Below are positions 15,785-22,882 of a stretch of DNA of 30,250 nucleotides, piece after piece. The position numbers and the translations under genes are program-made. How positions within the stretch are numbered: position 1 is the stretch's first letter; each line of letters begins with the position of its first letter. This stretch comes from CALVNN01 sp964393975 (GTDB lineage: Bacteria; Bacillota; Clostridia; Christensenellales; UBA1242), in the NCBI GenBank assembly GCA_964393975.1, contig CAYMVO010000012.1:1-30250 (forward strand). The letters run 5' to 3'. The notes beneath the pieces were generated by a model. That model ran no database searches and was not told the DNA's origin. It saw only the letters and a list, made by a program, of their open reading frames with translations.

Positions 15785-16882
15785 ATGAAAAAAATATTAA
15801 TATTAACCGCAAGTGCCGGTGAGGGGCATAATGGTGTGGCTCGAGGATTAAAAAAGGGCTTTGAGGAAAAGGGCGCAGAGGTGAAGATTGTAGATTTGTA
15901 CAAAGAGTGTTGCTGTTCAAAATCAAAAAGATGGATAGTAAATAAGGGATATAAAATAGCGTGTCGATATGCACGTCCTTTGTATAATGCCTGCTATGGT
16001 GCTGTGCTTAATAAAAAAGGAAGTAAGACAAACGCTAAAACTCTAGAAAATTTAAAGAAGGTCATAGAAGATTACAAGCCTGACGTTATCATAGCACCGC
16101 ACGTATATGTTGCAACGACTCTTGCCAACTATAAAAGAAAATACGGGCTTAATGCAATAAGTGTTTTCATTGTGACTGATTATTCATTATATCCATATGT
16201 AGCTGATACTGTAAACTTGGATTATATTGTATTGCCACATGAGAGTATGGTTAGTGAGTTTTTAGAGCTTGGATTTAATGAGGCGAAGTTGTTGCCTCTT
16301 GGTATTCCAGTTGATCCTAAATTTTCGGTGTACAAAGATAAAAGCGAGGCACGTATGGATTTGGGGTTGGATGATAAATTCACCATATTGGTTATGACAG
16401 GCGGTGGCGGGTTCGGTAGTATAGAAAAATTACTTAAACAATCTTTAAAAGCGGATGGTGATTATCAAATAATTTGTATAAATGGTAATGATAAAAATAG
16501 TTTTAAACGTATAGAAAAATTTATAACAAAAAACAATCTTGGGAATGTTTTAAACTTGGGGTTTGTTAATGGTGTTGTATCATATATGAATGCCAGTGAT
16601 TGTATGGTCGGTAAATGTGGTGCTATAAATTTGACAGAGAGTTTAAATGCGTGGGTACCACTAATTTGTCGTAACAAGCTTGTATATCAAGAACTGTGTA
16701 ATTATGAGTTTTTAAATGATTATGGTGCAATAATTGGTTTTAGAAAATTTAGGGAGTTACCTGTGATTTTGACTGATGTCGTTAAGGGTGATGCCCGATT
16801 GAATGAAGTGAAGAAAAACATACTAAAAGTACGCAAATTAAACGCTTCAAATGATTTGATAGATAAAATTTTAACACTTTAA
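15785..16882 (+). CDS. Diacylglycerol glucosyltransferase-like enzyme (MGDG-synthase family)
   Basis: A 365-residue GT28/GT-B glycosyltransferase. The N-terminal MGDG-synthase domain begins MKKILILTASAGEGHNGVA, with the SAGEGH motif that marks UgtP/MurG-like lipid glycosyltransferases. The nucleotide-sugar half has the glycine-rich TGGGGFGS loop near residue 203 and the donor-site region GKCGAINLTESLNAWVPLI near 277-295 (usual form GGLTxSEAL). It should transfer a sugar from a UDP-sugar to diacylglycerol at the cytoplasmic face of the membrane, making glycolipid or a lipoteichoic acid anchor. I chose ATG 15785, preceded by GAGG six bases upstream, over an in-frame TTG at 15773. It is somewhat short for UgtP (about 380). 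No clear promoter was found in the ~200 bases before it. Confidence 0.85.
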   Translation: MKKILILTASAGEGHNGVARGLKKGFEEKGAEVKIVDLYKECCCSKSKRWIVNKGYKIACRYARPLYNACYGAVLNKKGSKTNAKTLENLKKVIEDYKPDVIIAPHVYVATTLANYKRKYGLNAISVFIVTDYSLYPYVADTVNLDYIVLPHESMVSEFLELGFNEAKLLPLGIPVDPKFSVYKDKSEARMDLGLDDKFTILVMTGGGGFGSIEKLLKQSLKADGDYQIICINGNDKNSFKRIEKFITKNNLGNVLNLGFVNGVVSYMNASDCMVGKCGAINLTESLNAWVPLICRNKLVYQELCNYEFLNDYGAIIGFRKFRELPVILTDVVKGDARLNEVKKNILKVRKLNASNDLIDKILTL

Positions 16883-16901
16883 TATAAACGGAGGTATACT
16901 A

Positions 16902-17126
16902 ATGAAAAGTGAATATAAAAATTGCAACCTAGAAGCAGTTGAATATGATGAAGGTTGCTTTGAGTTGGCTGTGACTGATGATAAGTTGGGGGTGGAATTG
17001 TTTTCTAGTACAATTGAAAATGACAATCTTTGCGAAGAGGATTTGATAGAAAAACTCAAGATTTTTGTAGATAGTTACAAATTGTCGCCAGAAGAATATC
17101 TTGAGTACGGTATTTCAAAAAATTAA
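16902..17126 (+). CDS. Small acidic protein, 74 aa, unknown
   Basis: A short acidic protein (many Glu/Asp, three Cys in the first half) without signal peptide or membrane helix. GGAGG lies seven bases before its ATG, and it follows the glycosyltransferase by 19 bases with no terminator, so it is probably in the same operon. The C-terminal half (EEDLIEKLKIFVDSYKLSPE) looks helical. I do not recognise the family; function unknown. Confidence 0.65.
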   Translation: MKSEYKNCNLEAVEYDEGCFELAVTDDKLGVELFSSTIENDNLCEEDLIEKLKIFVDSYKLSPEEYLEYGISKN

Positions 17127-17156
17127 AGCTTATCATCTAGCGTTTGCATTGTATAT

Positions 17157-17199
17157 GGTAGTGTGTTTCACATAGGAGGAAATATAGGCTGACACTACC
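17157..17199. repeat. 8-bp inverted repeat enclosing an AGGAGG sequence
   Basis: GGTAGTGT (17157-17164) and ACACTACC (17192-17199) are perfect inverted copies around a 27-base loop that holds AGGAGGAAATATAGGCTG. No ATG, GTG or TTG lies at a suitable distance after the AGGAGG. It may be an RNA hairpin or a remnant of a gene start. Confidence 0.45.
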
Positions 17200-17309
17200 G
17201 TGCATACGAACAATAGGTTACACGAAATTAAATTTTTAAGTGGCGAAAATCAAAACATGAAAGTAAATACAAATATTTATAAAAATTGAATACAAAAAGA
17301 TGATGTTTA

Positions 17310-17331
17310 TGATATAATCAAAACATAGGAG
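17310..17331 (+). promoter_or_regulatory. Extended -10 promoter and ribosome binding site of the KilA-N gene
   Basis: TGaTATAAT at 17310-17318 is an extended -10 without a good -35 at the normal distance (a TTGAAT lies 21 bases upstream). AGGAG at 17327-17331 precedes the ATG by seven bases. The 10-mer ATGATATAAT recurs exactly in the promoter of the large operon at 18521-18530. The predicted mRNA start lies close to the AGGAG, so the leader is very short. Confidence 0.5.
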
Positions 17332-17338
17332 AAAAGAT

Positions 17339-18157
17339 ATGAATAAAAATAGAGAAATTCAAGTTTTAGATAAAGAAATTCATATAAACGAGAGTGATTA
17401 TTTTTCATTGACAGATATTGCTAGATACAAAAATCCGTTAGAGCCAAAAGAAGCAGTCAGAAACTGGTTAAGAAGAAAAGATACAATAGAATATTTAGGA
17501 TTGTGGGAGCAGCTTAATAATCCTAATTTTAAAGGGGTCGAATTCGACGCCTTTAAAAACCAAGCAGGCACGAATGCTTTTACATTATCCCCTGAAAGAT
17601 GGATAGAAAAGACAAGTGCAATAGGACTTACAACAAAACGCGGGAAGTATAATAGTGGAACTTATGCTCACAAAGATATTGCTCTGCAATTTGCTTCATG
17701 GATTTCTCCAGAGATAAATTTATATATTATAAAAGAATTTCAAAGATTAAAAACTAATGAACAAGCTCAACTTGGTTGGAATGTAAAACGAGAATTATCT
17801 AAAATAAATTATAAAATACATACCGATGCAATAAAAGAAAACATTGTGCCGACTCTTAGTGAAAAACAAGCAAATTTTATATATGCTAGTGAAGCCGACC
17901 TTCTCAATGTTGCATTATTCGGGAAAACAGCAAGCGAATGGAGAAAAGAAAATCCAACACTAAAAGGCAATATTCGAGATTATGCAACAATGGAACAACT
18001 TATTTGTTTATCCAATATGGAAAATATAAATGCTTACTTGATTGAACAAAAGAAATCTCAGAGCGAAAGAATTGTTGAATTGAATAGAATTGCAATTAAG
18101 CAAATGCAAGTGCTTATGAATAATTCCAATAGGCTAGTAATAGATAAAAATGAATAA
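17339..18157 (+). CDS. KilA-N domain protein
   Basis: A 272-residue protein with an N-terminal KilA-N domain, a DNA-binding module found in phage antirepressors and large DNA viruses and also in many gut bacteria. Seen motifs: YFSLTDIARYKNP (residues 21-33), EAVRNWLRRKDTIEYLGLWEQLNN, TKRGKYNSGTYAHKDIALQFASW and ISPEINLYIIKEFQRLK. The C-terminal part (LSEKQANFIYASEADLLNVALFG...) is the extension usual in bacterial members. The exact role is unknown; phage or mobile-element regulation is the common suggestion. It is AT-rich like the downstream operon and marks the left end of the accessory region. The ATG at 17339 has AGGAG seven bases before it. Confidence 0.88.
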   Translation: MNKNREIQVLDKEIHINESDYFSLTDIARYKNPLEPKEAVRNWLRRKDTIEYLGLWEQLNNPNFKGVEFDAFKNQAGTNAFTLSPERWIEKTSAIGLTTKRGKYNSGTYAHKDIALQFASWISPEINLYIIKEFQRLKTNEQAQLGWNVKRELSKINYKIHTDAIKENIVPTLSEKQANFIYASEADLLNVALFGKTASEWRKENPTLKGNIRDYATMEQLICLSNMENINAYLIEQKKSQSERIVELNRIAIKQMQVLMNNSNRLVIDKNE

Positions 18158-18205
18158 AAAATCAGATTATAAAATTAAAATTAAAATTAAAGAATAAATA
18201 AATAC

Positions 18206-18234
18206 TTGACAAAAAATTGTTTTTTTGTTATCTT
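18206..18234 (+). promoter_or_regulatory. Strong SigA promoter of the candidate RNA
   Basis: A perfect TTGACA at 18206-18211, a 17-base spacer and TATCTT at 18229-18234 with TG one base upstream (extended -10). It is one of the best promoter matches in the window. Confidence 0.8.
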
Positions 18235-18240
18235 ATTCTT

Positions 18241-18494
18241 GCATAATAAAGTTGTGATGAGATATTTCAAGGGATATTAGGTAAGAATGTCAACTAATGC
18301 GCATAATTTAATATAATTACATTTTATAAATCTTATAATATTCGTTTTCCTTGAGAACATTATAAGTTCGGGTCTACAGTCCAGATAGATAAAATTATAA
18401 ACATGTAACTCAATTATATAGGGTTCAACCCTATTGTTTGTGTTGCACGAAAAAAGGAAATTTTTAGTCATCAACACAAGTTGATGATTTTTTT
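18241..18494 (+). ncRNA. Candidate structured non-coding RNA, about 250 nt
   Basis: The transcript would run from the promoter at 18206-18234 to the terminator at 18468-18494. Visible hairpins: CTTATAAT (from 18332) pairs with ATTATAAG, enclosing GTTTTC-CTT-GAGAAC (one wobble); and ATAGGG-TTCAA-CCCTAT (about 18418-18434). The 5' segment TTGTGATGA (about 18252-18260) is complementary to the left arm of the terminator (TCATCA, then CAA), so a 5'-3' pairing or a switch between two folds is possible. It does not match tmRNA, RNase P, SRP RNA, 6S RNA or any riboswitch consensus I know. It lies between the KilA-N gene and the large operon. It could also be a long regulatory leader, but the operon appears to have its own promoter after the terminator. 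Confidence 0.55.
18468..18494 (+). terminator. Rho-independent terminator of the candidate RNA
   Basis: TCATCAAC, an ACAA loop and GTTGATGA form a perfect 8-bp stem followed by seven T residues. Confidence 0.92.
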
Positions 18495-18521
18495 ATTTTA
18501 GTAGGATAATTTTTGATTATA

Positions 18522-18530
18522 TGATATAAT
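18522..18530 (+). promoter_or_regulatory. Extended -10 promoter of the six-gene operon
   Basis: TGaTATAAT at 18522-18530, without a clear -35 at 17 bases. The start near 18537 gives a leader of about 37 bases. GGAGG at 18563-18567 sets the start of the helicase gene. Confidence 0.55.
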
Positions 18531-18573
18531 GTAAATGGATTAGTATTGACAAATGTCGTGTTGGAGGAATATG

Positions 18574-21500
18574 ATGAACTTTTTATTTTTAGATTGCACA
18601 TTTAATATGGTTAAAGGAAGTCAAAATTGGGATGACTATTTTTCCACATCATTAGTTGAGCAATATTCAAATATTTATAGGAAAATGGGAAACTCTCAAA
18701 AGGCAACAATTGAAGATTTTAAGGAATTTATGAATCGATGTTTTAGCCCATACATGACCAATATATATCATTTTTCAATGCCGGCATTTGATAGAAGGGC
18801 GGAATGCGATAAAAAGGGAAATTACATTTATAGAAATGTTGTCATAAGACCAGAAAAAAATGATCTAATTAAAAGATTTTTACCTAATGGTCAAGATGTA
18901 ATTATTATTGGAGATATAAAATGTTTAAAGAATAATTTATTTGTTGTTAAAGGGATAGAACTAATAGATGAAATAAGTGAAGAAGAGAGTGAAATTAGTG
19001 TTCAGTGTAATTGTTCAGTTGCTTATGAGTTAAGAATACTACCAAATGGAATTAGGGTCCCCAATTTTGGTGTTAATATAGATGAGTATTCTGCTAATAA
19101 TATTTTGACTAATGATTTTATTTATAAATTAGTTAATGGTCCATTCTATGTAAAACAATATAAGAAAGTATTACAAACCTATAAAGAATGGAAAGATTAT
19201 ATATTATTTAGAAAACAATATTTAGAAACACAATCTGAAAAATGTATTAGATTTAATAAATGTGAAATATTAAATACTTTTATTATTCCTAGAAATGTTT
19301 ATAGACTTAATGAAGAAAGATATAGTGGATTATTGTTAAATAAAGAACTTGTTAGAGATGATCAAATTGTTATAACTGAAAATGTGGATGGATCAGAGAG
19401 TTTTCCACTTGTAAGAATTGAAGTTGACTTTAATAAAAAAGAAATTTATTCTGCTATGACAGAAAAAGATAGAAAACCAAAAGAAGAATTACTATTAAAT
19501 AGATTTACTAGACAGGACATTTCTTTAACAGCTCAAGAACCAAGTAATAATCAAACAAGAATAAAATCAATTCAATTAGATGAAAGATATAAAATTTTTG
19601 CAGAAGATATTTTACCAAACACAGAAAAATACGAAAAAGAATTTGAAAATGATTACTTGAATGATAAAGCCAAAGTTGAAACTCAATATAACAACATTAT
19701 TAATGGTGAAGTTTATGAGTATTTAGATGAATTATCTTTGCAACTGGATTTAGAAAAAAATAATAAAATTAAAGAATTTAATGAAAAGAATGATATTTCT
19801 GACAAAAAAAATGAAGAAAAATGCAAAAAATTTGCAGAAAAGTTAGAAAAAGAAAAAAACGAGAATATCAATAAAGCGAGAATATCAAAGGAACAAGAAC
19901 TAAAAAATAAGTATAACAATCAAATTAATTTAGAGCTGTTTAAAACAAAAGAGTATCTATTAAATATTAAAAATGAAAAAATAAATAAAGCAATAGAAAA
20001 TGAAACAATTAGAAGATTTAACATATTGTTTAAAATTGAAAAGGATAATGTTGATGAAGTAAGAAAAGAACTTGAAAATATTAAGCCATGTTTTATGACA
20101 TATAATAATATCGCGGAAAAGATGAAAATTGAAAGACAAGAAAAATCATTGGACGCATTTTTTAAAGGGTTTGTTAAAAATCCATATTTGTCAAGGTATT
20201 TATTTGAACCAAAATCATTACAAAATCTCAATCATAATATTGAAGATGATATTGAATGGAATTTGCAAAGTTTAAATGATAGACAAAAGGAAGCAGTGAG
20301 AAAGGCAGTTGCTAGTGAGAGTATTTTCTTATTACAAGGTCCACCGGGAACGGGTAAGACACAAGTTATTGCTGAAATAATTGCTCAACTAACAAAGAAA
20401 GGTAAAAAGATATTGGTATCAAGTGAAACTCATAAAGCAATTGATAATGTTTTTGATAGATTACCGAAAATTCCAGAGATAAGGCCATTAAGATTGATAC
20501 CTAACATTAATGGTAAAAATACTGATTACAATCCAGAAAGACTTGTGGATAATTTTTACATTAACATTTCACAAAAAATTGATAAACAAATAATGTCATT
20601 TGAAAATTTTACAACGACAAAAGAAAACTTTGATGAGGAATTTCAAAAGCTGAAACTTGATTATCAAAAACTATTGAAAGAACAAGTTCAAATTGATAGT
20701 GTAAAAAACCAAATATCATCTTATGAAAATAATAAGAAATTGTTGAATGCACAGATAAGTAATTACAGAAAAGAGATTTCTTTTATAGAAAGTAATAAGA
20801 ATGACTATGAGTTTTTAATTAAAAAAATTAGAAACTATAATTTTGCTATTGATGAAAATGAGTTTAAGAAAGATGTTTTAGAAAGATTAAGCAACAATAT
20901 TAACAGCATAATGGGGAAGAAAACATACTTTAAGACATCAAATATCAATGAAATTATGCGAATGAATTTGGGTAATATTATTGATGAACTTAATCAAATT
21001 CAATTTAATCCAGAACTTATTGACCTTGAAAATGAAAAGAAGGATATTTCAAAACAAATAAGAGAAAATCTTGATGAGGATTCTGGTGAGATTATTGTAG
21101 GCAAAGAAACTATTGTTAAAGAATTAAGAAGCAAACTCAATGAAATAAAAGAAAAAATCACACAAACAAAAAATGGAATAGATTATGATTATTCTGATTT
21201 ACAAGTATCAAGAATAATAGATGTTAAATTGCTAAATGAAAATGAAATAAAAGATTTGCCAACAATTATTTCTAATATTAGAAGTGAAGTTGGTAGTTTA
21301 GTAAGCAATACTACTATCAAGTTAAATAACGAATTAACCCCAATACAAAATCAAATTAATGAAGTAACATCTAAAATTAATAGTATTAAACTTGATATAT
21401 TGCAAATTGACGAAAGAATTTCAGAATTAAGAGAAAAGAGCGAGTTTGTTAATTTTAACGATTTACAATCTGATTTAAAACAAAGAATAAATAAATTCTT

Positions 21501-22881
21501 TAAAGATTTCAATATTGTTAAAGATTATTATGATATTTCAGAAGCATTGGAAATCATAAAAGAAGAGTGGAAAGAACTTGAAAATAACTTTGATAAAAAG
21601 GAAAAAGAAAATAAAACACTTATTCCAATGTATAAAAAGATTTGTAAATTTTTAAGACAAAAAAATGTTATAGAAGAAGATAGAATTTATTACACAAAAC
21701 AATTATATGACAATGCTAATGTATTTGGAATAACATGCACAAGTAGAGATAGATTTAAAGAAAAAGACTTGGAAGAATTGTCTAAATATAATTTGGGAGA
21801 CCTTGATGTAAGAACACAAGGCATTGACGTTGTTATTATTGATGAGGTAAGTAAATCAAGCTTTCTTGATTTGTTAATTCCAATTCTATATGGAAAAACA
21901 ATTATTTTGGTTGGCGACCATAGGCAATTACCACCAATGTATGATTTAAGAAATTTAAAGCAATCAGATATTGAAGACCTTGATTTTATTGATTTAGACA
22001 CTAATAAAGCATATACAGAATTATATGAAGAATGCTTTTTTAAAACATTATACGAACAAGTTCCACAAAACAATAAGATTATGCTAAATCAACAATATAG
22101 ATGTCATGAAGATATTATGAGAGTATTTAATCATTTTTACGGTGGAAAAGATAATAAGGGTTTATTGCTTGGATATAAAAAACAAAATGATGAGAAACAA
22201 CATTTTCTTAATGTCGTTATAAATGGTAAAAATGTAATTGAACAAGATAAACATATTTATTTTGTTAATTGTGATAAACATGACTTTAACGATAATGGAA
22301 GCACATCTGTTCAAAATCCACAAGAGGCAGATGTTGTTTGCGAGTTGCTCAATAAAATCAACAACGAATATTCAAATATGATTAAATCCAACAAAATAAA
22401 GGTTGAAATTGACAATGAAAGGAACATTGATACAAGACCAAGTATTGGTGTTATTTGCACTTATGGAGATCAAGCTGGACTCATAAAAAGGAAATTAAAA
22501 GGAAAGTTTAAATCATACGAAGGATTTAGTCAAAACAATGATAATAAATTGGTTATTAGCACGGTTGACGATTTCCAGGGTGATGAAAGAGATATTATCA
22601 TTTTATCAATGGTTAGAAATCCTATAAAGAGAACCGGAAATTATGAGTTTATTAAGAAATTTGAAAGAATTAATGTTGCTTTAAGTAGGGCAAGAAAGCT
22701 ATTAATTGTAGTAGGTAATAAAGATTTCCTATCTAATTGTGGAGTAATTAATTTACCAGATATAGATGGTAATAAAGCATTGGATAGACAAGCATATCCA
22801 GTATATAAAGAGATAATAAATACGATTGATGTTTATGGAAAAATATTACAATCAGACGATATAATAAAGGAGGATAGATAA
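18574..22881 (+). CDS. Large UPF1-like SF1 helicase with coiled coils
   Basis: About 1,435 residues. The C-terminal helicase core has all SF1B (DNA2/NAM7/UPF1-type) motifs: Q motif LNDRQKEAV, Walker A LLQGPPGTGKTQ near 588, motif II VVIIDEVSK near 1088, motif III LVGDHRQLPP near 1113, motif IV NQQYRCHED near 1170, motif V STVDDFQGDERD near 1330 and motif VI NVALSRARK near 1366. It should unwind or translocate on DNA or RNA using ATP. Residues 1-340 match nothing I know. A Lys/Glu-rich coiled coil lies at about 350-500, and a second inside the core between motifs I and II (about 640-1070), which is unusually long. The in-frame ATG at 18553 precedes the GGAGG at 18563-18567, so ATG 18574 (six bases after it) or 18571 is more likely. 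First gene of the operon; two bases separate it from the next. Confidence 0.9.
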   Translation: MNFLFLDCTFNMVKGSQNWDDYFSTSLVEQYSNIYRKMGNSQKATIEDFKEFMNRCFSPYMTNIYHFSMPAFDRRAECDKKGNYIYRNVVIRPEKNDLIKRFLPNGQDVIIIGDIKCLKNNLFVVKGIELIDEISEEESEISVQCNCSVAYELRILPNGIRVPNFGVNIDEYSANNILTNDFIYKLVNGPFYVKQYKKVLQTYKEWKDYILFRKQYLETQSEKCIRFNKCEILNTFIIPRNVYRLNEERYSGLLLNKELVRDDQIVITENVDGSESFPLVRIEVDFNKKEIYSAMTEKDRKPKEELLLNRFTRQDISLTAQEPSNNQTRIKSIQLDERYKIFAEDILPNTEKYEKEFENDYLNDKAKVETQYNNIINGEVYEYLDELSLQLDLEKNNKIKEFNEKNDISDKKNEEKCKKFAEKLEKEKNENINKARISKEQELKNKYNNQINLELFKTKEYLLNIKNEKINKAIENETIRRFNILFKIEKDNVDEVRKELENIKPCFMTYNNIAEKMKIERQEKSLDAFFKGFVKNPYLSRYLFEPKSLQNLNHNIEDDIEWNLQSLNDRQKEAVRKAVASESIFLLQGPPGTGKTQVIAEIIAQLTKKGKKILVSSETHKAIDNVFDRLPKIPEIRPLRLIPNINGKNTDYNPERLVDNFYINISQKIDKQIMSFENFTTTKENFDEEFQKLKLDYQKLLKEQVQIDSVKNQISSYENNKKLLNAQISNYRKEISFIESNKNDYEFLIKKIRNYNFAIDENEFKKDVLERLSNNINSIMGKKTYFKTSNINEIMRMNLGNIIDELNQIQFNPELIDLENEKKDISKQIRENLDEDSGEIIVGKETIVKELRSKLNEIKEKITQTKNGIDYDYSDLQVSRIIDVKLLNENEIKDLPTIISNIRSEVGSLVSNTTIKLNNELTPIQNQINEVTSKINSIKLDILQIDERISELREKSEFVNFNDLQSDLKQRINKFFKDFNIVKDYYDISEALEIIKEEWKELENNFDKKEKENKTLIPMYKKICKFLRQKNVIEEDRIYYTKQLYDNANVFGITCTSRDRFKEKDLEELSKYNLGDLDVRTQGIDVVIIDEVSKSSFLDLLIPILYGKTIILVGDHRQLPPMYDLRNLKQSDIEDLDFIDLDTNKAYTELYEECFFKTLYEQVPQNNKIMLNQQYRCHEDIMRVFNHFYGGKDNKGLLLGYKKQNDEKQHFLNVVINGKNVIEQDKHIYFVNCDKHDFNDNGSTSVQNPQEADVVCELLNKINNEYSNMIKSNKIKVEIDNERNIDTRPSIGVICTYGDQAGLIKRKLKGKFKSYEGFSQNNDNKLVISTVDDFQGDERDIIILSMVRNPIKRTGNYEFIKKFERINVALSRARKLLIVVGNKDFLSNCGVINLPDIDGNKALDRQAYPVYKEIINTIDVYGKILQSDDIIKEDR

Positions 22882-22882
22882 T

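Larger units (their letters stand above)
18158..18552. other. 395-base non-coding stretch with a candidate structured RNA
   Basis: The first ~45 bases contain short AATTAAA direct repeats. A strong promoter (18206-18234), a structured RNA candidate (about 18241-18494) and the promoter of the large operon (-10 at 18525-18530) follow. Only a 9-codon ORF (ATG 18287) is read on the plus strand inside the RNA, after a weak AGG. Confidence 0.7.

Noticed and set aside
18252..18275. Hammerhead ribozyme core (GTGATGAG)
   Set aside because: The required CTGATGA core is changed at its first base and the GAAA partner segment with matching stems is not found.
18277..18477. 66-codon ORF on the minus strand inside the RNA region
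   Set aside because: No ribosome binding site or recognisable protein features, and it runs against the strong promoter and terminator on the plus strand.
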